Source of the DNA: Sulfurovum sp. | Lineage (GTDB): Bacteria; Campylobacterota; Campylobacteria; Campylobacterales; Sulfurovaceae | Length of the DNA stretch: 6,104 bases | Assembly (NCBI GenBank): GCA_020721385.1 | Contig: DYMW01000086.1 | Location: 1 to 6,104 of the forward strand | Reading direction: 5' to 3' | Shown: positions 1 through 6,101 of the stretch, in pieces | Layout of the letters: each line of letters begins with the position of its first letter | How positions within the stretch are numbered: the stretch's first letter is position 1 | Notes under the pieces: generated by a model | Seen by the model: the letters and a program-made list of their open reading frames with translations, nothing else | The model's database searches: none | Told to the model about the DNA's origin: nothing | Program-made: the position numbers and the translations under genes

Positions 1-10
1 AGGAGTAAGA

Positions 11-1282
11 ATGAGACAGATAATGAGAACAATAGCGGTGATTGCCCCACTTTTTATTATAGGATGTGGTAGTAATTTATCAGAACCGAATAATGAAACA
101 GTTAAAGGTGGAGAGTTGGTGGTGAACTTTTCAGCCGATGCCATGAAAAAAATACTTCTTGATGCAGGAGCCATTGAAGCCAATGCCACGGTGTACGGAT
201 ATAAAGCATTTAAAATCCCTTATACCACAACCAATGAAGAGGGTGATGATGTTAAGGCATCAGGATTATTGGTAATTCCAACAGGGTTACCTGCGGTGGT
301 GAATCAAATTGGTTTATCCATGGTAAGTGATGACCATGGTACGATTTTTGCCAATCGTGAAGCTCCTTCAGTGATAGGTGATACCAATGGTGCACCTGAT
401 GGTTCTGCCATTATTTTAACGTCTATAGGTGGGTTCGCAACCCTTCAACCTGATTATATTGGTTTTGGTGATGCCAATGATCAGTATCATCCTTTTGTAC
501 TTAAAGACTCTTTGGCAAATGCTACAGTAGATTTTATTAATACCGTTAAAACCTTTGCGATGGATAACAATATTACACTCAACAATCAGCTCTTCTTAAC
601 AGGGTACAGTGAAGGTGGTTATGCAGCGATGGCAACTTTAAAAAAGATAGAAGAGGAGTCAACAGGATTAACTGTAACCATGGCAGCACCGATGGCTGGA
701 CCTTATGCATTGAAACTCATGGCAGATGGCGTATTGAGCGAACCAACATTAGGTGTTCCTTCTTTTATGGCAAATGTTGCTTATGCATATGCCAAAGCGA
801 ATAATCAAGAATTGACTTCTATTATCAATGAGCCGTATGCTTCTCAATTACCAACACTGTTTAATGGCACATTAGACCGTACGCAAATTGACCCACAATT
901 GACACAAGATACCACAGGATCTACGGGGCTTTTTTCTCAAAATTTTGTAGGTGATTATTTTACCAATGATACCAATTGGTTTAGAGTGGCAACTACCGAA
1001 AATAGTGTTTATCAATGGAGTCCTCAAATACCTGTAAAATTGGTGCATTGTAAAGGAGATGATGTGATTCCTTATAAAATTTCACAATTAACAGCAGGAA
1101 CCATGACTGCCATGGGTGCGCGTTCTGTAGAAATTGTTCCTGTAGAGTTAACCCTTTATGCATCCAATCCGAGTAAATATTCAGCAGATGCGAATATAAC
1201 ACATGGGACTTGTGGTTCATTGGCATACACCGTGACCACAGGTATTTTTGCAACCGTTAGAAAATCAACCATTGGGTATTAG
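11..1282 (+). CDS. Lipase-like alpha/beta-hydrolase lipoprotein (probable secreted esterase/lipase)
   Basis: This is a 423-residue serine hydrolase, probably cleaving lipid or other carboxylic esters outside the cytoplasm. The N-terminus is a lipoprotein signal: short basic start, hydrophobic stretch, and lipobox IIGC with the lipidated Cys at residue 19. Residue +2 is Gly, so by the E. coli rule it would go to the outer membrane. The nucleophile elbow GYSEGG places the catalytic Ser at 200. HCKGDDVIPY aligns with the usual acid motif and gives Asp350, and the HGTC motif near the C-terminus gives His398, so Ser-Asp-His are in the normal order. Length and layout resemble secretory lipase-type hydrolases. 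The start at 11 is chosen because AGGAG lies at 1-5 with 5-nt spacing; Met5 is a less well placed alternative. The stop is followed after 9 nt by the FadL-family gene, which supports a lipid role. The exact substrate is not readable; another ester is possible. Confidence 0.92.
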   Translation: MRQIMRTIAVIAPLFIIGCGSNLSEPNNETVKGGELVVNFSADAMKKILLDAGAIEANATVYGYKAFKIPYTTTNEEGDDVKASGLLVIPTGLPAVVNQIGLSMVSDDHGTIFANREAPSVIGDTNGAPDGSAIILTSIGGFATLQPDYIGFGDANDQYHPFVLKDSLANATVDFINTVKTFAMDNNITLNNQLFLTGYSEGGYAAMATLKKIEEESTGLTVTMAAPMAGPYALKLMADGVLSEPTLGVPSFMANVAYAYAKANNQELTSIINEPYASQLPTLFNGTLDRTQIDPQLTQDTTGSTGLFSQNFVGDYFTNDTNWFRVATTENSVYQWSPQIPVKLVHCKGDDVIPYKISQLTAGTMTAMGARSVEIVPVELTLYASNPSKYSADANITHGTCGSLAYTVTTGIFATVRKSTIGY

Positions 1283-1285
1283 GAG
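1281..1285 (+). promoter_or_regulatory. Shine-Dalgarno site overlapping the upstream stop codon
   Basis: AGGAG begins inside the TAG stop of the hydrolase gene and lies 6 nt before the ATG at 1292. It fixes the start of the porin gene. Because termination and initiation sites overlap physically, translation of the first two genes is probably coupled. Confidence 0.8.
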
Positions 1286-1291
1286 AAAATA

Positions 1292-2503
1292 ATGAAAAAA
1301 ATAACAACACTCAGTTTATTAACCAGTTCGATTCTTTTAGCAGGTGGCTATAAAATTCCTGAACAATCGCTCAATTCAATGGCACTCAGTGCTGCTTATT
1401 TGGCACATACCAAAGGGGCGGATACAGCTTATTATAACCCTGCAAACATGGCATTTATGGAAGACAGACAGTTTGCAGAAGCAGGGGTCACTTTGGCGCA
1501 TTTACCACGTATTGAGTTTGAAGGAGATGTTGCTGGAACATCGGGACAATCAGAGATAGAAAACATATTGATTCCAAATCTTCATTATGTTGGCAATGCG
1601 ATGGGCGATGTTCGTTGGGGTGCAAGTTTAACCGCTCCTGCTGGATTGACAAAACGTTGGAATACACCTCTTCAAAAACTGTATGCAGAGGAGTTTACGC
1701 TTAAAGTTATTGAGTTTAATCCTGTGGCTTCGTACAGAGTTTCAGACAATTTTGCGGTGGGTGGTGGATTACGATTTATCTATTCAGAAGGGGTGGTCAA
1801 CAGTGATGGTGGAGCAATAAAACCTATAAAACGAGAGATGGTAGGTGATACCATTGAATTTGGATACAACCTTGCCCTAACCTATAAGCCAACACCAGAT
1901 ATGAATATGGCGGTAGCTTATCGTTCAAATATTGATTTAAAAGAGGAGGGAACAGCCAATCTTTATTTGTTTGATGTTGGAAATCAATACCAAGCCAATG
2001 TAACCGTTCCTCTTCCTGCGGTGTTAAATGTGGGGGTAAGTCAATCATGGGAAGATACATATACGTTAGAATTGGTTTATGAAAGATCTTTTTGGTCAAG
2101 CTATAAAACGTTGGATTTCAATTATGATAGAGAGATTCAGTCAGCTTTGGTTGGTGCCTATGCTGACCCTAAAATTAGAAATTGGAAAGATACCGATACC
2201 TTTAGATTGGGTGCAACAGCTAAGGTAACCGATAGTGTGACACTTATGGCAGGTATTGCTCAAGATAAAACACCTGTGCCAAGTGACTATGTGGGATATG
2301 AACTCCCTGATAGTGATGCGATGCTTTACTCTTTGGGGGTACGCATGAAAGCAACCGAGAATCTTTCCTATGGTGTTGCTTATTTGCATGATGAAAAAGA
2401 TAATAGAACGATTGCTCAAGGAGCCAGTGAGAGTCTGATTAATGGAACATTCTCACAAGGTGGTGCTGACCTGTTAACTGTAGCTATGGCATATACCTTC
2501 TAA
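1292..2503 (+). CDS. FadL/OmpP1/TodX-family outer-membrane channel
   Basis: This is a 403-residue outer-membrane beta-barrel of the FadL family, which carries long-chain fatty acids or other hydrophobic molecules across the outer membrane by lateral diffusion. The start has a classical signal peptide (MKK, then a hydrophobic stretch ending LLAGG) with probable cleavage after Ala17 or Gly19. The mature N-terminus resembles the FadL hatch: GADTAYYNPANMAFM, with the family's NPA motif at residues 49-51. The rest alternates short aromatic and hydrophobic strands with polar turns, as expected for a 14-stranded barrel, and it ends in AYTF, the terminal Phe used for barrel assembly. It is somewhat shorter than E. 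coli FadL (about 446 residues). It sits between a lipoprotein hydrolase and an acyl-CoA ligase, which favours fatty acid as cargo. FadL relatives that take aromatic hydrocarbons (TodX type) cannot be excluded from sequence alone. Confidence 0.94.
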   Translation: MKKITTLSLLTSSILLAGGYKIPEQSLNSMALSAAYLAHTKGADTAYYNPANMAFMEDRQFAEAGVTLAHLPRIEFEGDVAGTSGQSEIENILIPNLHYVGNAMGDVRWGASLTAPAGLTKRWNTPLQKLYAEEFTLKVIEFNPVASYRVSDNFAVGGGLRFIYSEGVVNSDGGAIKPIKREMVGDTIEFGYNLALTYKPTPDMNMAVAYRSNIDLKEEGTANLYLFDVGNQYQANVTVPLPAVLNVGVSQSWEDTYTLELVYERSFWSSYKTLDFNYDREIQSALVGAYADPKIRNWKDTDTFRLGATAKVTDSVTLMAGIAQDKTPVPSDYVGYELPDSDAMLYSLGVRMKATENLSYGVAYLHDEKDNRTIAQGASESLINGTFSQGGADLLTVAMAYTF

Positions 2504-2504
2504 T

Positions 2505-4049
2505 ATGAATTATGCATTTCAAAACTTTCATGACCTGATTGTCAGTCAAGTTAAAAAAAGGGGCAGTAAAACAGCCTTATTTGTGGGTGATGAAAAAATA
2601 TTGTATCGGGACATTCATCGTAAATCGAATATCTTGGCCTCTTTTTTAGAGGCACAAGGGGTTCAGCAGGGTGATAGGGTGGCACTTTTTATGCGTAATT
2701 CGGCTGAATTTGTTTATGCTATTTTTGCAATTTCCAAATTGGGAGCGGTGAGTGTACCGATTAATACTTTCTTAAAAGAAGCAGAGCTTAGTTATATTTT
2801 AAAAGATGCAGGAGCTAAAGTACTTATGACTTCGGTGGTGTATCAAAAAGTTGCCATGAGTAAAGAGGTACAAGCACAAGTAACCATGACCTTTTGGGAG
2901 GGTGGTTTTGAAGAACATCACATTGACCATTTCTCTTTAGATAAGATTATGACCTACAGAGGTAAAGTTGAAGCTGTTGAGGTCGATGAGAATGCATTGG
3001 CGGTGATTATTTATACCTCTGGAACGACGGGTAATCCTAAAGGGGCGATGTTGAGTTATAAGAATATCTTCTCTAATGCTCATGGAGGTGCTTTGCATGT
3101 CAATGGTGGAAGTCACGATAGAATCGTGGTATTTTTACCGATGTTTCACTCGTTTACCTTCTCTATAGGAGTGATTATGCCGTTGTATTTGGGTGCGAGT
3201 ATTGTTGTTGTTCCTTCATTAAAACCTTTTAGCAATATCTTTAAGCAGGTGCTTTTAAAACGGGTGACCATCTTTTTGGGTATTCCTGATGTCTATAATG
3301 CTTTGGTGAAAGCCAAACTTCCATGGTATTTTATGTGGTTTAATAGAATACGTATTTTTGTTTCAGGAGCTGCACCGTTACAGTCTAAAACATTAGAGGG
3401 GATACAAAATAAGTTTAAACGTTCTAAACTCTTAGAAGGGTATGGATTGAGTGAAGCTTCACCTGCTGTGTGTATTAATCCTATTCGTCAGCAAAAGGCA
3501 CGATCGGTTGGTACGGCACTTGCTGGATATGAGATAAAGATTGTCGATAGAGAGTTGGTAGAGTTACAAAGAGGTCAAGTAGGTGACATTATTGTGCATG
3601 GTGATAATGTGATGTTGGGGTATCTTAATCGACCTGAAGCAACCGATGAGACGATTGTTAAAGGATGGTTACTCACAGGTGATATGGGCTACATGGATGA
3701 GGATGATTTTTTATATATCGTTGATAGAAAAAAAGATTTAATTATCTCTAAAGGCATTAATATTTACCCAAGAGAACTTGAAGAAGTAATTGATAGATTT
3801 TCAGGTATCGCTTCATCAGCAGTTATTGGTATGAGCGATGAACATAGTGGTGAAATACCTGTGGCATATATTGAACTCGAAGAGGGAGTAGAGTCGATTG
3901 ATGAGGTGGAGCTTAAAAAGTATCTACGAGAAAATTTGGCGAATTTTAAAATCCCTAAACAGTTTTACTTTATTGAGAGTTTGCCAAAAAATGCAACAGG
4001 TAAGGTATTAAAACGTGAATTGAAGTTGGAGTTACAAGAAATTTCATAA
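2505..4049 (+). CDS. AMP-forming long-chain fatty acyl-CoA ligase (FadD-like)
   Basis: This is a 514-residue cytoplasmic enzyme of the ANL superfamily, converting a free carboxylic (probably fatty) acid, ATP and CoA to acyl-CoA, AMP and PPi. The core motifs are intact. The phosphate loop YTSGTTGNPKG is at 170-180 and PMFHSF, with His215, follows. The adenine-site motif YGLSEASP is at 313-320. GWLLTGD ends at Asp393, the ribose-binding Asp, and the hinge region reads DRKKD (407-411) followed by KGINIYPRE. The C-terminal catalytic Lys is Lys500 in NATGKVLKREL. The W-L-x-TGD...DRKK block matches the fatty acyl-CoA synthetase signature, and the length fits compact bacterial members. The gene begins 1 nt after the porin stop (TAATATG) with no Shine-Dalgarno sequence, so it probably depends on ribosomes finishing the porin gene. 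Context makes it the trapping step for imported fatty acids. Chain-length preference is not readable. Confidence 0.95.
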   Translation: MNYAFQNFHDLIVSQVKKRGSKTALFVGDEKILYRDIHRKSNILASFLEAQGVQQGDRVALFMRNSAEFVYAIFAISKLGAVSVPINTFLKEAELSYILKDAGAKVLMTSVVYQKVAMSKEVQAQVTMTFWEGGFEEHHIDHFSLDKIMTYRGKVEAVEVDENALAVIIYTSGTTGNPKGAMLSYKNIFSNAHGGALHVNGGSHDRIVVFLPMFHSFTFSIGVIMPLYLGASIVVVPSLKPFSNIFKQVLLKRVTIFLGIPDVYNALVKAKLPWYFMWFNRIRIFVSGAAPLQSKTLEGIQNKFKRSKLLEGYGLSEASPAVCINPIRQQKARSVGTALAGYEIKIVDRELVELQRGQVGDIIVHGDNVMLGYLNRPEATDETIVKGWLLTGDMGYMDEDDFLYIVDRKKDLIISKGINIYPRELEEVIDRFSGIASSAVIGMSDEHSGEIPVAYIELEEGVESIDEVELKKYLRENLANFKIPKQFYFIESLPKNATGKVLKRELKLELQEIS

Positions 4050-4150
4050 ATTTTAATGGTTTCTATTATAATTGGCATATCATAAAACATAGAATAATAT
4101 TAATTATTTATTTAAATATTTATTTTAAGAATATTTTAAAAAATATTGTA
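4050..4150. other. AT-rich non-coding stretch after the operon, no clear terminator
   Basis: About 100 bases almost without G or C follow the ligase stop. No GC-rich hairpin with a T run is present, so no standard intrinsic terminator for the three-gene operon can be named; only weak AT-only dyads are visible (for example AATAAT at 4093-4098 with ATTATT at 4103-4108). T and A tracts recur at roughly helical spacing upstream of the TATAAT at 4181, as in Campylobacter promoters, where periodic AT-rich signals stand in for a -35 box. There is no open reading frame of note on either strand. Confidence 0.6.
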
Positions 4151-4152
4151 TT

Positions 4153-4171
4153 TTTCACAATTATTTCACAA
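4153..4171 (+). repeat. Two 8-base direct repeats (TTTCACAA), 11-base period, upstream of a -10 box
   Basis: TTTCACAA occurs at 4153-4160 and again at 4164-4171, separated by TTA. The 11-base period puts both copies on the same face of the helix. Relative to a transcription start near 4193 they cover about -40 to -22, where a -35 element would be. OmpR/PhoB-family response regulators bind direct repeats with this spacing, so this is a plausible operator. The regulator is unknown. Confidence 0.45.
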
Positions 4172-4180
4172 CTTCTACGT

Positions 4181-4186
4181 TATAAT
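4181..4186 (+). promoter_or_regulatory. Candidate sigma70-type promoter (-10 box TATAAT)
   Basis: A perfect TATAAT is followed 6 nt later by the first base of an inverted repeat at 4193, the expected transcription start. No -35 hexamer lies at 16-18 nt; TTCACA at 4154-4159 is 21 nt away and too far for a normal spacer. Campylobacterota promoters commonly lack a conserved -35. It would drive either a small RNA or a long leader of the ATPase gene. Confidence 0.5.
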
Positions 4187-4192
4187 ACTGCC

Positions 4193-4236
4193 ATGAGAGT
4201 CATAGATTTTTCCTCCCTTTTTTGAAAGGCTCTCAT
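4193..4236. repeat. Inverted repeat with nested hairpin (stem 1)
   Basis: ATGAGAG at 4193-4199 pairs perfectly with CTCTCAT at 4230-4236. Directly inside the 3' arm, CCTTT (4216-4220) pairs with AAAGG (4225-4229) over the loop TTTG. The two helices abut on the 3' side and leave a 16-nt C/U-rich bulge (4200-4215) on the 5' side. In place of a small-RNA element it could be a weak termination hairpin for the upstream operon, although no clean T run follows. Confidence 0.5.
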
Positions 4237-4237
4237 C

Positions 4238-4309
4238 GATAACTTTTAATTTTATACTATATTATTTCCCTATTTCTTTTTTCTATATTAGAAGCGGTTG
4301 AAAGTTATC
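4238..4309. repeat. Nine-base inverted repeat with long loop (stem 2)
   Basis: GATAACTTT at 4238-4246 is the exact reverse complement of AAAGTTATC at 4301-4309; a G-U pair (4247/4300) extends the stem on RNA. The 54-base interval holds a small dyad, TTCTA-TAT-TAGAA, at 4281-4293. The stem begins one base after stem 1 ends, so the two could stack. A C/T-rich tract and five T follow. Confidence 0.5.
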
Positions 4310-4334
4310 TCTCTCCTTTTTACTTACATTTAGT

Positions 4335-4340
4335 TATAAT
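4335..4340 (+). promoter_or_regulatory. Candidate promoter of the AAA+ ATPase gene (-10 box TATAAT)
   Basis: A second perfect TATAAT lies 27 nt before the TTG start at 4368, giving a likely transcription start near 4347 and a leader of only about 20 nt. There is no -35 match at normal spacing (4312-4317 reads TCTCCT). It suggests that the ATPase gene is transcribed on its own, apart from the lipid operon. Confidence 0.45.
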
Positions 4341-4354
4341 TAATCAAAAATATT

Positions 4355-4358
4355 AGGA
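4355..4358 (+). promoter_or_regulatory. Shine-Dalgarno site deciding the TTG start
   Basis: AGGA lies 9 nt upstream of the TTG at 4368. The reading frame is closed by TAA at 4341-4343 with no ATG or GTG between, so TTG is the only start that keeps the conserved-looking N-terminus. AGG at 4355-4357 can fold onto CCT at 4362-4364, which may lower access to the site. Confidence 0.6.
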
Positions 4359-4367
4359 TTACCTCCA

Positions 4368-6101
4368 TTGAAACATCTTATAAATTTTATTGAAGCCAAA
4401 AATGTAACAACTTCCGAAATCTATCCGCATCTTAAATGTGCCCCACAAGAGGCAAAAGTATTGCAGTATGTCTGCCGTCGTTTTGTTAAAGGTATTGAAG
4501 AGACAGCCGTTTTGGATATATTACAAGAGAATTTTGAGTATGAAGGTTATGATTATTTAGAACAGCTTGATGTGGTTAAGAAGCTATTGGATATGGGATG
4601 GCTTATTCAGGTGAGTTTTGGACAAATTAAAGTGCAAGAGGTTTCAAAACTTGAAATTCTCAACACCTCAATGGGGCCGAGTATGAGTCTACTTCGTCTG
4701 CTTGAAGAGGGGTCATTAGAGATTACACTTCCTGATATTAAACCTTATACCGATCATTTAGAGTATTTGCAAGACCAATTTGATGTGATAGAATTGTTAC
4801 ATAAAATGGCAGTTTCCAAACAAGGGTTTATGGAAAGTTCTTTGGGGCTTGGACGTTTGAAAAACAAGTTAATACTGTTAAGTCAACGGATTGAAGAGCG
4901 GTTGAAAATTACCGAAGAGCCGATTATGATAGAAGAGTTTTTCAAAGAGAAAGAGTTTGATGAACGAGAACAGCGAATTTTTTTAGCTCTGCTTAAAGAG
5001 GAGTATTCAGGAGGTGAGGGGCAATTTAGAGACATGAATACCCTTATTGAGTTGATTTCACTTGATGAGTATGACAAAATTCGTAACCGTTCATTGCTTG
5101 AAGATGGTTCAAAATTGATCAGTGAAAATGTGATTGATTATGAAGAGATACTCAATATGTTCGGTGGTATTAGCCGTTCTTTTTATTTGCAAGAGGAGAT
5201 ACTTCAGAGTATTATTCATCCCAACAAAAAGAAAAAAGTGATTAAGCTCAAACTCAATCAATTGGTAGAAGAGCAAGACCTTTTTGAATATTTGACCCCT
5301 ACGACCGACTTGAATGATGTGGTACTTCATCCAAAAACTCGAGAGTTGTTGGATATGTTGATTAAGCAGGTAGACAAAGAGGTTTATGCGAAATTAAAAG
5401 CATGGGGAATTAAAGACAAACGCCGAGGTATTGATGCCCGTATTATTTTTTATGGTGCTCCAGGAACGGGTAAAACCATGACGGCGATGAGTTTGGCAAA
5501 GACCCTTAAACGTCCGATTTTAAGTTTTGATTGTTCTAAAATTCTTTCAATGTATGTGGGTGAGAGTGAAAAAAATGTGCGTAAAATTTTTGATGATTTT
5601 AAAACATTGAGTATCAAAGCCAAAGTGCATCCTATTTTATTGCTTAATGAAGCCGATCAGTTCTTAAGCAGTCGAACTGAAGGACCTGGGGGTTCTGCGG
5701 ATAAAATGCACAATCAAATGCAAAATATTTTCTTGGAACAGATAGAAAAATTTGAGGGAATTCTTATTGCCACTACGAATCTGTTGGACAACATTGACAA
5801 AGCTTTTTCAAGACGTTTTAACTACAAAATAGAGTTCAAAAAACCAGGCAAAAAACAACGAAATCGTTTATGGCATTTTATGCTTCCTGAGATGGCTGAT
5901 TATGAAGAGGGCTTCGAGGTAGATGAACTTGCCAAATACGATTTAACAGGTGGACAAATTAATTTGATTGTCAAAAACACCGCCTACAAAGTAGCCGTAC
6001 GCAACGAAAGTGTTTTTGGATTACAAGACTTTTTAGAAGAGATAGAAAAAGAGTTGGGTAGCAGTTTTGAAGGTTCTAAAAGTATGGGGTTTAAGGTTTA
6101 A
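4368..6101 (+). CDS. AAA+ ATPase with duplicated helical/winged-helix-like N-terminal region
   Basis: This is a 577-residue cytoplasmic protein with one C-terminal classical AAA module (about residues 310-560), of the type that remodels or unfolds proteins as a hexamer. Visible motifs are Walker A GAPGTGKT (363-370), pore loop MYVGESE (395-401), Walker B LLLNEAD (424-430), sensor 1 ATTN ending at Asn471, arginine-finger pair SRRF (Arg482/483) and sensor 2 GGQI (528-531). Walker B has Asn427 where the Mg-coordinating Asp is usual; the catalytic Glu428 is kept. Residues 1-300 match no domain I can name. Two segments, about 26-82 and 197-262, share a helix-helix-strand pattern typical of winged helices, separated by a Glu/Lys-rich helical stretch. 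There is no protease motif, signal peptide or membrane segment. It starts at TTG with AGGA 9 nt upstream and is complete. No partner gene is present, so the substrate is unknown. Confidence 0.92.
   Translation: MKHLINFIEAKNVTTSEIYPHLKCAPQEAKVLQYVCRRFVKGIEETAVLDILQENFEYEGYDYLEQLDVVKKLLDMGWLIQVSFGQIKVQEVSKLEILNTSMGPSMSLLRLLEEGSLEITLPDIKPYTDHLEYLQDQFDVIELLHKMAVSKQGFMESSLGLGRLKNKLILLSQRIEERLKITEEPIMIEEFFKEKEFDEREQRIFLALLKEEYSGGEGQFRDMNTLIELISLDEYDKIRNRSLLEDGSKLISENVIDYEEILNMFGGISRSFYLQEEILQSIIHPNKKKKVIKLKLNQLVEEQDLFEYLTPTTDLNDVVLHPKTRELLDMLIKQVDKEVYAKLKAWGIKDKRRGIDARIIFYGAPGTGKTMTAMSLAKTLKRPILSFDCSKILSMYVGESEKNVRKIFDDFKTLSIKAKVHPILLLNEADQFLSSRTEGPGGSADKMHNQMQNIFLEQIEKFEGILIATTNLLDNIDKAFSRRFNYKIEFKKPGKKQRNRLWHFMLPEMADYEEGFEVDELAKYDLTGGQINLIVKNTAYKVAVRNESVFGLQDFLEEIEKELGSSFEGSKSMGFKV

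Larger units (their letters stand above)
4193..4321 (+). ncRNA. Candidate structured small RNA or 5' leader (unrecognised)
   Basis: This segment starts where transcription from the TATAAT at 4181 should begin and ends in a run of five T at 4317-4321, giving about 129 nt. It contains two adjacent stems: ATGAGAG (4193-4199) with CTCTCAT (4230-4236), and GATAACTTT (4238-4246) with AAAGTTATC (4301-4309). Smaller hairpins sit inside each: CCTTT/AAAGG at 4216-4229 and TTCTA/TAGAA at 4281-4293. The unpaired parts are rich in C and U, including TTCCTCCC and TCTCTCC, which could pair with Shine-Dalgarno sequences. It does not resemble tmRNA, RNase P RNA, SRP RNA or a tRNA, and no 6S-like single long rod can be drawn. 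The T run is 7 nt from the second stem, so it is a poor intrinsic terminator; transcription may continue into the ATPase gene. Confidence 0.3.

Noticed and set aside
1824..2419. Antisense open frames of 90-odd codons inside the porin gene (and similar ones inside the hydrolase and ATPase genes)
   Set aside because: They lie fully within well-supported genes, lack ribosome-binding sites and give low-complexity, unrecognisable proteins.
2553..2562. A7G4 homopolymer run near the start of the ligase gene, and A7 at 3728-3734, as phase-variation tracts
   Set aside because: Runs are short and mixed; phase-variable tracts in this group are usually G or C runs of 8 or more. The reading frame is intact.
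4067..4072. TATAAT soon after the ligase stop
   Set aside because: No associated -35, repeat or downstream gene within 100 bases; such hexamers arise readily in DNA this AT-rich.
4072..4090. TTGGCAT resembling the -24 half of a sigma54 promoter
   Set aside because: No GC-containing -12 element follows at the required spacing.
4193..4225. 10-codon + strand frame (MRVIDFSSLF) starting exactly at the predicted transcription start
   Set aside because: It would be leaderless, has no codon run suggesting attenuation, and its ATG is explained by stem 1. A short frame in this context is expected by chance.
4180..4236. 18-codon reading frame on the - strand across stem 1, with an internal ATG (4201-4203) preceded by GGGAGG
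   Set aside because: The spacing is ribosome-site-like, but the frame is tiny, coincides with the inverted repeat, has no hydrophobic toxin-like stretch, and the purine block is just the complement of the CCTCCC tract.
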